From Paenibacillus tyrphae (lineage in GTDB: Bacteria; Bacillota; Bacilli; Paenibacillales; NBRC-103111): a DNA stretch of 64,000 nt. The DNA lies in the NCBI RefSeq assembly GCF_000722545.1, contig NZ_JNVM01000028.1:1-64000 (forward strand), in the 5' to 3' direction. Every line of letters begins with the position of its first letter. Position 1 is the stretch's first letter. This document shows positions 23,401 through 26,560 of the stretch, in pieces. A model generated the notes under the pieces. It searched no databases. It was given only the letters and a program-made list of their open reading frames with translations, and was not told where the DNA came from. The translations under genes and the position numbers were made by a program.

Positions 23401-25568
23401 TGCCGATCGGGCGTCCGCTGCCGAACCAGAAGATTTGGATTCTCGATGCGGAGCAGCGGTTGGTGCCGATCGGGGTGGCAGGCGAGCTACACATCAGCGG
23501 AGCAGGTGTGGCACGCGGATACAATCGGAGGCCGGAGCTGACGAAAGAGAAGTTCGTGCCGAATCCGTACGGGATTGGCGGACAGATGTACAAGACGGGC
23601 GACTTGGCTCGCTGGCTGCCGGACGGCACGGTCGAATATATGGGCCGGATCGACCATCAGGTGAAAATCCGGGGGTACCGGATTGAGCTGGGCGAGGTGG
23701 AAAGCGGCTTGATGAGCGTGGCTGCGGTCCGCGAAGCGGTAGTGATCGCGAGGGAAAACGAAAGCGGCGAGAAAGACCTGTGCGCGTATTACGTCGCGGA
23801 CGAGCCGCTTGCCGCGGTTGAGCTCCGTGGCGAACTGGCCGCGAAGCTGCCGGGATACATGATCCCGTCGTACTTCGTGCAGGTGGAGCGGATGCCGCTG
23901 ACGCCGAACGGCAAGCTGGACCGCAAAGCGCTGCCTGAGCCGGAAGGCGGAGTCGAAACGGGCACGGTGTATGTAGCGCCGCGGACGGCGCTGGAAGCGA
24001 AGCTGGCGCAAATCTGGCAGGACGTGCTGAAGCTTCCGAGAGTCGGCGTGCAGGACAATTTCTTCGACATCGGCGGACAGTCGCTGCGGGCGACGACGCT
24101 GGTAGCGAAAATGCACCAAGAGCTGCAGGTCAAGGTACCGCTGCGCGACGTGTTCCATTACCCGACGGTCGAGCAGTTGGCGCAGTCCATCGCAGGGATG
24201 GAGCAGGATGCTTATACCTTCATTCCGGCAGCCGACAAGCGCGAGTATTATCCGGCTTCCTCCGCGCAGAAACGGTTGTACATGCTGAGCCATGTGCAAG
24301 GCGGAGAGACCAGCTACAACATGCCGGGCGTAATGAAGGTCGAAGGGCCTCTTGACCGCCATAAGCTGGAAGACGCATTCCGCAAGCTGATCGCCCGCCA
24401 TGAGACATTGCGCACTGGCTTTGAAATGGCGGACGGCGAGGTCATCCAGCGAATCTACGAGGATGTGGAATTTGCCCTTGAGTATGTAAGGGCAAGCGCT
24501 GGGGAAGCGGACGAGCATATCGGACGGTTCGTCCGGCCGTTCGATCTGGAGCAGGCGCCGCTGCTGCGGGCAGGCCTGATCGAGCTTGAGCCGGAACGGC
24601 ATATTTTGATGTACGATATGCACCATCTGATTTCGGATGGCGTTTCGGCGGGAATTATCGTGCAAGAGCTTGCGCAGCTGTACGAAGGCGAAGAGCTGTC
24701 GCCGCTGCGGATTCAGTATAAGGATTACGCCGTATGGCAGCAGCAGGAGACGCAGAGCGAGCGTTACCTGCGGCGCGAGAACTACTGGCTTGAAACATTA
24801 GCGGGCGAACTGCCCGTGCTCGAGCTGCCGGTCGCTTACCCGAGACTTCCGGTACGGAGCTTCGAAGGCGCGCTGCTCGACTTTGCCGTCGAGCCGGTTG
24901 TGGCGGCGTCGCTGCAGCGGCTAGCGGCGGACACTGGCAGCACCATGTATATGGTGCTCATGGCGGCCTACACGGTCCTGCTCTCCAAGTACAGCGGGCA
25001 GGAGGATCTGATCGTCGGCACGCCGGTTGCCGGCCGGTTGTCGGCGGAGCTGGAGCCGCTTATCGGGATGTTCGTGGGAACGTTGGCGATCCGCAACTAT
25101 CCGCGGAAGGACAGAACGTTCTACGAATATTTGCTGGAGGTCAAGGAGCGTACGCTGCAAGCGTTCGAGCACCAGGACTATCCGTTCGAGGAACTGGTGG
25201 AAAAGCTCAAGGTGAAGCGGGACGCGAGCCGCAATCCGGTGTTTGACACGATGTTTATCGTGCGCAACATGGAAACGCAGGAGGCGAAGCTCGACAAGCT
25301 TTCCTTCACCCCGTACGAACAGGATCACACCACGGCCAAATTTGATCTGACCTTGTCGATGGGCGCGGAAGAAGGCGAGATTCGAGGATCGTTCGAGTAT
25401 TGCACCAAGCTGTTCGGCAAGAGCGTCATCGAACGGTTAACCGGCGATTTCTTGACGATTTTGTCCGAGATCGGCGCGAATCCAGAACTGACCTTGAGCG
25501 AGATTAGCGTATCGGGTCACGTGAAGCCGAAAGCGGATGTACTGGATTCGATCGACTTTGTGTTCTGA
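1..25568 (+). CDS. triD: Giant nonribosomal peptide synthetase, TriD-like (5' truncated by window)
   Basis: The reading frame is open from the first base, so the start lies upstream; about 8,520 residues are visible. Domain order is A(partial)-PCP-E / C-A-PCP-E / C-A-PCP / C-A-PCP / C-A-PCP-E / C-A-PCP / C-A-PCP / terminal C. Each A domain has YTSGTTG or YTSGSTG and GYRIELGE motifs, carriers have GGDS, GGHS or GGQS serines, E domains have HHLxVDG, and C domains after an E domain are of the DCL type (HHIxMDGW) while the others are LCL (HHIxSDG). The D-D-L-L-D-L-L order and the A-domain codes fit tridecaptin positions 4-10, so I infer a TriD homologue assembling a cationic acyl peptide in the cytoplasm. 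The protein ends in a complete C domain whose acceptor module lies on the next gene. It is AT-poor and built of long internal repeats. NRPS identity is certain; the tridecaptin assignment is inference. Confidence 0.95.
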   Translation, partial: DYDITVFESTPALIVPFMQHIADHGLDISSMELLITSSDSCSVTDYRVLQERFGSSMRIINAYGVTEAAIDSSYYDEPLSKLPETGSVPIGQAWLNARFYIVDAQLHPVPVGVLGELFIGGAGVARGYLNRPELTAEKFVPNPFVPGERLYRTGDLARWMEDGNVDFIGRIDHQVKIRGYRIELGEIETAMLRFAGVRQAVVIDRTDERGQKYLAGYAAGDEALSVEELQAYLEQSLPSHMVPARMMKLERLPLTPNGKVDRKALPEPEGAVRTGAAYAAPKTAAEQTLAMVWQAVLGVEKVGILDNFFELGGDSIKALQVASRLLQAGYKLVMKDLFSYPTVAALSPHLQTSGKLASQEAVTGDVELTPIQRWFFGQQPADAHHSNQSVMLYRKEGFDEAALRVTMRKIAEHHDALRMVFRLQGNTGSGYAAWNRSVDEGELFGLEVLDFSSAMDIAEAVEAKATEIQGSIDLEHGPLMKLGLFRCADGDHLLIAIHHLVVDGVSWRILFEDIATGYEQALRGEAIRLPHKTDSFRTWAEQLSRYESSPAMEQERAYWQQIERTDYTPLPKDNAEAKPLLKESDVVTVRWTAEETEQLLKQAHRAYRTEMNDLLLTALGMAVSEWSGLDRVPVNLEGHGREEIIPDVDVSRTVGWFTSQFPVVLETGQDESVGQRIKRVKEGLRHIPNKGIGYGILRYLSAPQEGVKFAVEPEISFNYLGQFDQDYKDNELESSAYSGGLSISENAALDFALDMNGMVSEGELVLTILYGTTQYRRETVERLGGLLQSSLREIIAHCVAKERPELTPSDVLFKGLTLEELERLAEQTQEHGELENVYALSPMQKGMLFHSLMDAESGVYFEQASFDLQGSFDVGVFGKSLELLVQRHGVLRTNFYTGWRDEPLQVVYRNRGSEFLVRDLRDMEEAERAAAVEAFTRDDKVRGFDLADDSLMRVAILRTGEETYRFVWSFHHILMDGWCWSLVTSEVFRIYFALSANREPELLPVPSYSEYIAWLERQDQAEASRYWSGYLAGYEEQTTLPKGNPQEKAGYASADLEFDLGRELTGRINRIAQQHQVTISTLMQTVWGLLLQKYNGSRDVVFGNVVSGRPEDIPNVENIVGLFINTVPVRIRCEAESTFAEVMAWNQEQSIASHAYDTYPLYEIQALTEQKQDLISHIMIFENYPMEEQLEQLGEDGASFTIKGIESVEQTNYDLNLVILPGESIHIFYGYNALAFDRADIEQMYGHLVYVLEQIAANPQIRVSELEVVTTQEEAQINKVFNATAANSPREQTIHGLIEAQAERTPDQTAVYFEGERLTYRELNERANRLARTLRDRGVTKDRLVGLMTERSLDLIVGIVGILKAGGAYVPIDPEYPEERIRYMLDDSGTELLLLQSHLRDRVAFAGTVMELDAADVYSEDGSNLAPVSGPDDLAYVIYTSGTTGKPKGVMVEHHGLCNLKTYYDHTLHIGLQDKILQFASYSFDAACWEFFQALFCGAVLYIPTSQTIQNYRLFEDYMAEHGITVAALPPTYAVYLDPDRMPSLRILFTAGSASSTELIQKWKDRVMYYNGYGPTENSIATSIWPVSTDPMADRMISIGRPVPNHRVYMVDPYGHLLPVGVAGELCIAGAGLARGYLHRPELTAEKFVMSRFAEGERMYRTGDLARWMPDGKIEYLGRIDHQVKIRGYRIELGEVEAQIMKAASVQETIVIAREDASGQNQLCAYFVADRELAVSELRSALAAELPNYMVPSYFVQLEQMPLTPNGKIDRKALPAPEESLQGGAAFTTPRTAMEQTLVSVWQAVLGSERIGILDNFFDLGGDSIKAIQVASRLLQSGYKLEMKNLFAHPTVAELSGYVQLAGRIADQGDVRGEVKPTPILHWFFEQRFAEPHHFNQAVMLHHEQGFDEAALRQAATKLAEHHDALRIVVHENGSGQFTVLNRSVGEGELYSLDVVDFRGQTDFAEALEAKASEIQSGIDLSEGPLMKLGLFRCDDGDHLLIAIHHLAVDGVSWRILFEDLATGYEQAVKGEASRLPQKTDSFRTWAEQLTHYANSPAMDREREYWRQIAQTEQLPLPKDHAASGQAAMAFRDSETVTAQWTAEETEQLLKQANRAYNTEVNDLLLTALGMAVHAWTSMERVLVNLEGHGREAILPELDITRTVGWFTSQYPVVVDAGAGRNVSQSIKRVKEGLRRIPNKGIGYGILRYLSDRREGDSFGVEPEISFNYLGQFDQDAQHSAIRVSPYAGGESVSGSTVIRHALNVSGMISNGALSLDLRYDGQMYRKETMEKLAGLLKASLREVLAHCVAQERSELTPSDVLFQELTVEELDAIAEQTRHVGEIENVYALTPMQKGMLFHSLMEPDSGAYFQQAAFDLLGDFDAGLFVRSLDLLTARHEALRTNFYTGWKEEPLQIVYRHKSSEVCVEDLRGMGEAEREAYIAEFTNRDKARGFDLAQDALMRVSILRTGETAYRFIWSFHHIVMDGWCLSLVTSEVFGAYYALAEQRQPEFAEVTPFSRYIEWLERQDVREAAAYWKNYLAGYEQQTLLPKAGSEQGQAEGYTPEQLTCELGKELSERMNRAAKQDQVTINTLMQTAWGVLLQKYNNNRDVVFGSVVSGRPADIAGVESMIGLFINTIPVRIQTEAETTFAEAMRRTQEQALRSGGYDTFPLYEIQALTEQKQDLINHIIVFENFPVEQQVEQLGDGGQAAFAIANVEIAEQTNYDLDLIVMPEESIQVVFRYNARVYDQATIDRMRGHLVRIMEQAVADPNVPVSGLELATAEEQAQILHVWGDTDADYPKDKTLHALFEEQAERTPDRIAVVFEDEQLTYRELNERANQLARTLRAEGVQPDQPVGILIERSLEMIVGIYGILKAGGAYVPIDPEYPEERIRYMLDDSEAQLLLTLSHLRDRVAFGGKTLELDDAAVYDANGSNLEPAAGPTHLAYVIYTSGSTGKPKGVMIEHHSVLNRILWMHEKYPIGEADTILQKTTFTFDVSVWELFWWSLVGSKMCLLSVGGEKSPERLLEAIARYGVTTMHFVPAMLHAFLEYAEEQPAEWLRGKLGTLRQVFASGEALPAQHVARFQQAVASIRGARLINLYGPTEATVDVSYFDCEPDGEYPMVPIGKPIYNTRLYIVEEGTTRLQPIGVAGELCIAGVNVARGYLNRSELTAEKFVPNPFVPGERMYRTGDLARWMPDGNIEYLGRIDHQVKIRGYRIELGEVEAHVLSAEAVQEAVVVAREDGAGQKLLCAYFVADREVAASELRSALSAELPNYMVPSYFVQLPSMPLSPNGKIDRKALPAPEGSVQTGVDYVAPRTWVEAKLVQIWQEVLGAAHVGVKENFFDIGGHSLRATTLASKIHKELNKQLPLRSIFEYPTVEQLARVIEEMEQVAYASIPVTAESEYYPASSAQKRLYVLNQLEGEALSYNMPSVLTVEGPLDRGRVEEAFRGLIARHETLRTGFKLIDGEPVQQVVAAEDVPFRLEVVRADENGAEAHIRRFVRPFDLEQAPLLRAGLIELGPDRHLLMLDMHHIISDGVSMGVLTDEFVRLYGGEELAPLRIQYKDYAAWQQADVHGEWMKRQEAYWLDVFRGELPVLDLPTDYVRPAVRSFEGETVTFTLGQAGSEQLRQLAAQTGSTLYMVLLAAYMTLLHKYTGQEDVVVGTPIAGRPHADLEPVIGMFVNTLALRSYPAGEKTFLGYLQEIKEHALKAYEHQDYPFEELVEKLQVKRDMSRSPLFDTMFVLQNTEEGELGIEGLTFKPYPSGHDAVKFDLTLNAAEAEDELQFSLRYAGALYKRETVERMAGHFVRLLEAIADSPQAKLAELEMITPEEAAQLQTEFNDTADDRYPQNKPLYAVFEEQVERTPDRIAVVFEDEQLTYGELNERANRVARVLRAHGVTADQPVAMLVERSPEMIVGMLAVLKAGGAYVPIDPQHPEDRICFVLEDSRARLLLTQSWQQAKAVEFRGEVLCLDEVWLYDGPAEHGANLEPVSTANNLAYLIYTSGTTGQPKGVMIEQRSVVNFTLSLFEPIYAAHPEYRNMAQLAPYVFDMSVKPIYGALLLGLTLHIVPEETRMDGDKLLKFFSEHAIDITDATPTYLAILVQATAASGGAAGAKHYVIGGEALTTKVVKSFWSTFGGQVKLTNVYGPTECTVDSTIYEVEPQRIAELADTVPIGRPLPNQKIWILDAEQRLVPIGVAGELHISGAGVARGYNRRPELKGEKFVPNPYEIGGRMYKTGDLARWLPDGTVEYMGRIDHQVKIRGYRIELGEVESGLMSVAAVREAVVIARENESGEKDLCAYYVADEPLAAVELRGELAAKLPGYMIPSYFVQVERMPLTPNGKLDRKALPAPEGGLETGTAYVAPRTALEAKLAQIWQDVLKLPRVGVQDNFFDIGGQSLRATTLVAKMHQELQVKVPLRDVFHYPTVEQLAQSIAGMEQDVDTAIPQASPRAYYPVSSAQKRMYVLSQLEGGDTSYNMPGVTLVEGRLDRGRLEDAFRKLIVRHETLRTGFELADGDVVQRIYENADFAVEYKAASEEEAETHIREFVRPFDLEQAPLLRVGLIELGPERHLLLYDMHHIVSDGVSMGVLIKEFVQLYEGEALPPLSVQYKDYAVWQHAEKAGERMKKQETYWLDVFSGEIPVLHMPTDYARPAVQRFEGARFDFIVGQAARDGLKRLAAQTGSTLHMVLLAVYKTLLHKYTGQEDLIVGTPIAGRPHADLASLIGVFIGTLALRSHPTDEKNFMDYLLEIKEQALGAYEHQDYPFEELVEKLNLTRDMSRNPLFDTMFELKTLEQVELSIAGLDFKPYSSESASAKFDLTLDALEREEGLQCSIEYSTALYKRGTVERLANHFVRLIDSIVGNPQAKLSTLEMITPEERTMLVDGFGSVGARRRPASELADYAPEQTFHACFEAQAELVPERTAVVYAGEQLTYRELNERANRLARTLQARGIGRKSIVGILADRSTDLLVAVLAVWKAGGAYVPLDPDYPSERIGFMLRDSGAAVLLTQTHLQERAQAWLAEGHALEAVLCLDDETSFTEDASNVPNSNEPGDLAYVIYTSGTTGQPKGVMIEHRSLVNTAAAYRRDYRLDQFPVRLLQLASFSFDVFVGDIARTLYNGGMMVICPKEDRIDPTRLHGWIRDYGITVFESTPALILPFMQHIADHGLDIGSMELLITSSDSCSVTDYRVLQERFGSSMRIINAYGVTEAAIDSSYYDEPLSKLPETGSVPIGQAWLNARFYIVDAQLHPVPVGVLGELCIGGAGVARGYLNRPELTAEKFVPNPFVPGERLYRTGDLARWMEDGNVDFIGRIDHQVKIRGYRIELGEIETAMLRFTGVRQAVVIDRTDERGQKYLAGYAAGDETLSVEELQAYLEQSLPSHMVPARMMKLERLPLTPNGKVDRKALPEPEGAVRAGAAYAAPKTAAEQTLAAVWQAVLGVEKVGILDNFFELGGDSIKALQVASRLLQAGYKLDMKDLFAYPTVADLSRRVRSATRMTDQSEVVGEMKLTPVQLWFFEQQLADAHHHNQSVMLYRKEGFDEAALRVTMKKIGEHHDALRTVFRATDSGYAVWSRGTDEGDLFSLDVSDFSGEADIAAAVEAKANEIQSGIDLGNGPLMKLGLFHCPDGDHLLIAIHHLVVDGVSWRILFEDIATGYEQAVRGEAIRFPHKTDSFRTWAEQLALYANGPAMERERAYWQQIERADYRPLPKDVLGEQSLNRDSETVAAAWTPQETELLLKKAHRAYGTEMNDLLLTALGMAVHEWSGIEQVLVNLEGHGREAILPELDITRTIGWFTSQFPVVLDMGQGKDVAQRIKRVKEGLHRIPQKGIGYGVLRYLSARREDDVFVTEPEISFNYLGQFDQDVQSSAIGISPYPAGAELSQNAAKQYALDINGLVSEGALQLTIRYSGKEYRRETMERLAGLLEESLRTVITHCAAKERPELTPSDVLLKGLTIEELEQLAERTQAIGEMANVYALTPMQKGMLFHSLLDAQSGAYFEQTTFELRGRLDVRIFENSLNLLLQRHEIFRTNFLIGWKDQPVQAVFRSKDNGFAYMNLCDMNETERAAYLDTFIREDRVRGFDLEKDPLMRVSVLRTGEEAYRFVWSSHHILMDGWCVALMTGEVFESYFALIQHKQPELAPVTPYSQYIEWLEAQDAEEAARYWSGYLAGYEQQTLLPTGKPQVKTEGQQFETLFCDLGKPLTGKIDQLAKQHRVTLHTLLQTVWGLLLHKYNGSKDAVFGSVVSGRPAEIPGIENMIGLFINTIPVRVRCEAEERFADVMRRGQEQAIASQAYETYPLYEIQALTDQRQDLVNHIMVFENYPVEERVEQLGNAERDQFEIVDAQMVEQTNYDFNLLVMPGEAVKLRFEYNALVYDRASIERMQHHFIRVLEQIAANPQIRVSDLEVVTPQEQAQIVDVFNATAADYPQEQTIHGLIEAQAERTPDHTAVYFEGERLTYRELNERTNRLARTLRDRGVTKDRLVGLMTERSLDLIVGIVGILKAGGAYVPIDPEYPEERIRYMLDDSGTELLLLQSGLRDRVAFEGTIVELDAADAYSEDGSNLTPVSGPDDLAYVIYTSGTTGKPKGVMVEHHGLCNLKTYFDHTLHIGPNDKVVQFASYSFDASCWEFFQALFFGATLYIPTSQTILNYEWFEKYMAGHGITVATLPPTYAVYLDPDHMPDLRILFTAGSASSAELVQKWKDRVMYYNGYGPTENSVATSVWPVSADPMASAIISIGRPIPNHRVYMVDPHGHLLPIGVAGELYVAGAGLARGYLHRPELTAEKFVMSRFAEGERMYRTGDLARWMPDGNIEYLGRIDHQVKIRGYRIELGEVEAQIMKAASAVQETIVIAREDASGQNQLCAYFVADREVAVSELRSVLATELPNYMVPSYFVQLEQMPLTPNGKIDRKALPAPEGSVQTGVDYVAPRTWVEAKLVQIWQEVLGAAHVGVKENFFDIGGHSLRATTLASKIHKELNKQLPLRSIFEYPTVEQLARMIEEMEQVAYASIPVTAESEYYPTSSAQKRLYVLNQLEGEALSYNMPSVLTVEGPLDRGRVEEAFRGLIARHETLRTGFKLIDGEPVQQVVAAEEVPFRLEVARADENEAEAHIRRFVRPFDLEQAPLLRAGLIELGADRHLLMLDMHHIISDGVSMGVLTDEFVRLYGGEELALLRIQYKDYAAWQQADVHGEWMKRQEAYWLDVFRGELPVLDLPTDYVRPAVRSFEGDTVTFTLGQAGSEQLRQLAAQTGSTLYMVLLAAYMTLLHKYTGQEDVVVGTPIAGRPHADLEPVIGMFVNTLALRSYPAGEKTFLGYLQEIKEHALKAYEHQDYPFEELVEKLQVKRDMSRSPLFDTMFVLQNTEEGELGIEGLTFKPYPSGHDAVKFDLTLNAAEAEDELQFSLRYAGALYKRETVERMAGHFVRLLETIGDSPQAKLAELEMITPEEAAQLQSEFNDTADDRYPQNKTLYAVFEEQVERSRERVAVVFEGQELTYGELNERANRVARVLRAHGVTADQPVAMLVERSPEMIVGMLAVLKAGGAYVPIDPQHPEDRIRFVLEDSGARLLLTQSWQQAKAVEFRGEVLCLDEAWLYDGPEEHGANLEPVSTANNLAYLIYTSGTTGQPKGVMIEQRSVVNFTLSLFEPIYAAHPEYRNMAQLAPYVFDMSVKPIYGALLLGLTLHIVPEETRMDGDKLLKFFQEHAIDITDATPTYLAILVQAAAASGGAVGAKHYVIGGEALTTKVVKSFWSTFGEQVKLTNVYGPTECTVDSTIYEVEPQRIVELADTVPIGRPLPNQKIWILDAEQRLVPIGVAGELHISGAGVARGYNRRPELTKEKFVPNPYGIGGQMYKTGDLARWLPDGTVEYMGRIDHQVKIRGYRIELGEVESGLMSVAAVREAVVIARENESGEKDLCAYYVADEPLAAVELRGELAAKLPGYMIPSYFVQVERMPLTPNGKLDRKALPEPEGGVETGTVYVAPRTALEAKLAQIWQDVLKLPRVGVQDNFFDIGGQSLRATTLVAKMHQELQVKVPLRDVFHYPTVEQLAQSIAGMEQDAYTFIPAADKREYYPASSAQKRLYMLSHVQGGETSYNMPGVMKVEGPLDRHKLEDAFRKLIARHETLRTGFEMADGEVIQRIYEDVEFALEYVRASAGEADEHIGRFVRPFDLEQAPLLRAGLIELEPERHILMYDMHHLISDGVSAGIIVQELAQLYEGEELSPLRIQYKDYAVWQQQETQSERYLRRENYWLETLAGELPVLELPVAYPRLPVRSFEGALLDFAVEPVVAASLQRLAADTGSTMYMVLMAAYTVLLSKYSGQEDLIVGTPVAGRLSAELEPLIGMFVGTLAIRNYPRKDRTFYEYLLEVKERTLQAFEHQDYPFEELVEKLKVKRDASRNPVFDTMFIVRNMETQEAKLDKLSFTPYEQDHTTAKFDLTLSMGAEEGEIRGSFEYCTKLFGKSVIERLTGDFLTILSEIGANPELTLSEISVSGHVKPKADVLDSIDFVF
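2491..7020 (+). other. NRPS module 5 (DCL-A-PCP-E), D-aromatic residue, probably Trp
   Basis: The C domain spans about 2500-3840 with HHILMDGW, typical of condensation after a D-residue. The A domain (about 3870-5330) gives the pocket code DAWAFAGIA, close to the Phe code of GrsA/TycA (DAWTIAAIC) but with Thr278 replaced by Ala, which enlarges the pocket. Module 9 has DAWTFAGVA, so the two aromatic modules differ mainly at that position. Trp at 5 and Phe at 9, as in tridecaptin, would explain this. The carrier serine is at 5472-5474 and the E domain at about 5600-6990. Confidence 0.75.
7021..10190 (+). other. NRPS module 6 (DCL-A-PCP), L-Ser
   Basis: The pocket code reads DVWHFSLVD, the well-known serine code. 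The C domain has HHIVMDGW and follows an E domain. The carrier has GGHS and no E domain follows, so L-Ser is predicted. The A domain spans about 8420-9920. Confidence 0.88.
9886..13340 (+). repeat. Long direct repeat, copy 1 (PCP-C-A-PCP); copy 2 at about 20749-24203
   Basis: From the end of the module 6 A domain to the end of the module 7 carrier, the sequence recurs 10,863 bases downstream with only scattered changes. The unit covers a carrier, an LCL domain and a complete Glu-type A-PCP. Boundaries are approximate because they were read by eye. Confidence 0.85.
10191..13360 (+). other. NRPS module 7 (LCL-A-PCP), Glu-like residue
   Basis: The pocket code reads DMKDIGVVD. It shares Lys239, Asp278 and the GVVD tail with the Glu code of surfactin-type synthetases (DAKDLGVVD), so an acidic residue, or possibly Gln, is predicted. 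Tridecaptin A1 has L-Dab here. The module is almost identical to module 10, so it probably arose by duplication. Confidence 0.7.
13361..17925 (+). other. NRPS module 8 (LCL-A-PCP-E), D-2,4-diaminobutyrate
   Basis: The complete A domain (about 14740-16250) gives the code DVGEISAID, which I recognise as diaminobutyrate. The carrier has GGDS. The E domain (about 16540-17880) keeps HHLVVDG. D-Dab at position 8 matches tridecaptin. Confidence 0.82.
17926..21070 (+). other. NRPS module 9 (DCL-A-PCP), L-Phe
   Basis: The code is DAWTFAGVA, of the Phe type. The C domain has HHILMDGW, consistent with a D-residue donor. The carrier has GGHS and is followed directly by an LCL domain, so there is no epimerisation. 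The A domain (about 19330-20790) is nearly the same sequence as that of module 5. Confidence 0.78.
21071..24220 (+). other. NRPS module 10 (LCL-A-PCP), Glu
   Basis: The code is DMKDIGVVD, as in module 7. Glu10 is present in tridecaptin, so the position agrees. The carrier has GGQS in place of the commoner GGHS or GGDS. The A domain spans about 22440-23930. Confidence 0.75.
24221..25568 (+). other. Terminal LCL condensation domain without its own A-PCP
   Basis: A full C domain (SSAQKRLY, HHLISDG, VGTPVAGR and the C-lobe) ends the first synthetase. It takes the chain from module 10 in cis, and its acceptor must be the Val-loaded carrier of module 11 on the downstream protein. No COM-helix or thioesterase follows; the last 20 residues are a short charged tail. 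Confidence 0.85.
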
Positions 25569-25669
25569 TTGCACTTAAACACGAATGTATCTTCTTCGAA
25601 AAGGCCTCGATAAAAAGTTTTTCTTATAAGCGAGCCCCGTTTCCCTTGCGGCGGGGCCGTTTATCCCGG

Positions 25670-25718
25670 CTTTACGAGTGTGTGTTTACGGATGATTCCG
25701 CGGCGCACACTCGTAAAG
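25670..25718 (+). other. 15-bp hairpin between the two synthetase genes
   Basis: Bases 25670-25684 pair with 25704-25718 over 15 bp with a single G-U pair, leaving a 19-base loop. No T-tract follows, so it does not look like a simple terminator. It lies about 65 bases before the start of the second gene and could be a partial attenuator or an mRNA-processing or stabilising element. A weaker GC hairpin (25635-25656) precedes it. Confidence 0.75.
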
Positions 25719-25770
25719 TATTATCCGGCCGTATTCAACCCATCTGGTTGCCCCATTGTCCTAAATAAAG

Positions 25771-25787
25771 CAGGAGGGATGCAATTG
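25771..25787 (+). promoter_or_regulatory. Ribosome binding site favouring a TTG start
   Basis: AGGAGG at 25772-25777 is only one base from the in-frame ATG at 25779 but seven bases from the in-frame TTG at 25785. The normal spacing rule therefore favours TTG as the initiator of the second synthetase. The farther upstream in-frame ATG (25680) sits inside the hairpin and has no Shine-Dalgarno sequence. Confidence 0.6.
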
Positions 25788-26560
25788 ACAGCCTTATTTG
25801 AGAAGGAAAAAGCTTACTGGAGCGGCAAGTTTGAGGGTGAAGATCATATTTCGTGCCTGCCTTACGACCGGGTTGGGCCGGTTTTGAACGGCGAGACCGG
25901 CTCAGGCATCAGAACAGGCGGCCTCCGAACGTATTCTGGCTCGCTGCCCCCGGATTTGTCCCAAAGGCTGATGTCCATCACCGGCGGATCGCCGTGGGCT
26001 GCGTTTATTGTTCTTTTGGCGGGGATCAAAAGCTTGCTACATACGTATACGGGCGAGGAAAATGTGGTGGTCGCCGTCCCGACGGTCGCGGACGCGAATC
26101 AGGGAGCTGCGCTGATTAACCCTTTGCTTCTATTAAAAAACAATGTCAATCATCAGACCGCCTTTAAAGCGCTGCTGGCGCAGATTAAATCGTCCGTCGG
26201 CGAAGCAATCGAGCATCAAAGCTTCCCTTTTTGGAATTACATTGATCACCTTCACGTCCCGCACGATTCGGAGGGCGTTCCCGTCATCCATACGGTCGTT
26301 GCGATGAAAAGCCTGCATACGAACGATTACAAGGAACATGCGGCGGCCGAGCTGGAGCTTCAATTCGAACTGGACCAAGGGGCGATCCGGTTAAACGTAT
26401 CGTACGACGAGCAGCGCTATAGGGAAGAGACGATTGTCAGGTTTACGAATCGGCTAAATCGTTTTTTCGCCGCGGTATTATTCCAGCCGGAGCTTCGGCT
26501 TCAGGACGCTGATGTGTTAACGGAGGACGAAAAAGCGAAGATTGTCGAGCAATTCAATGC
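25785..26560 (+). other. Orphan half condensation domain at the N-terminus of the second synthetase
   Basis: The first about 250 residues align only to the C-lobe of C domains: a YW after an EKEK segment, a LPYD segment, the VAVPT region where normal C domains have VGTPI, and an EHQSFPF segment where normal C domains have EHQDYPF. The N-lobe with HHxxxDG is absent, so it cannot catalyse condensation. Its sequence is strongly diverged from the other C domains here. A docking or gate role toward the full C domain ending the upstream protein is an inference. Confidence 0.8.

Noticed and set aside
672..25328. Many open frames of 60-580 codons on the minus strand and in other plus frames across the synthetase genes
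   Set aside because: They mirror the GC-rich codon pattern of the real synthetase frame, have no ribosome binding sites and repeat with the modules; they are shadows.
25680..25778. Upstream ATG as start of the second synthetase
   Set aside because: It lies within the hairpin, has no Shine-Dalgarno sequence, and the extra 33 residues do not resemble any NRPS segment.
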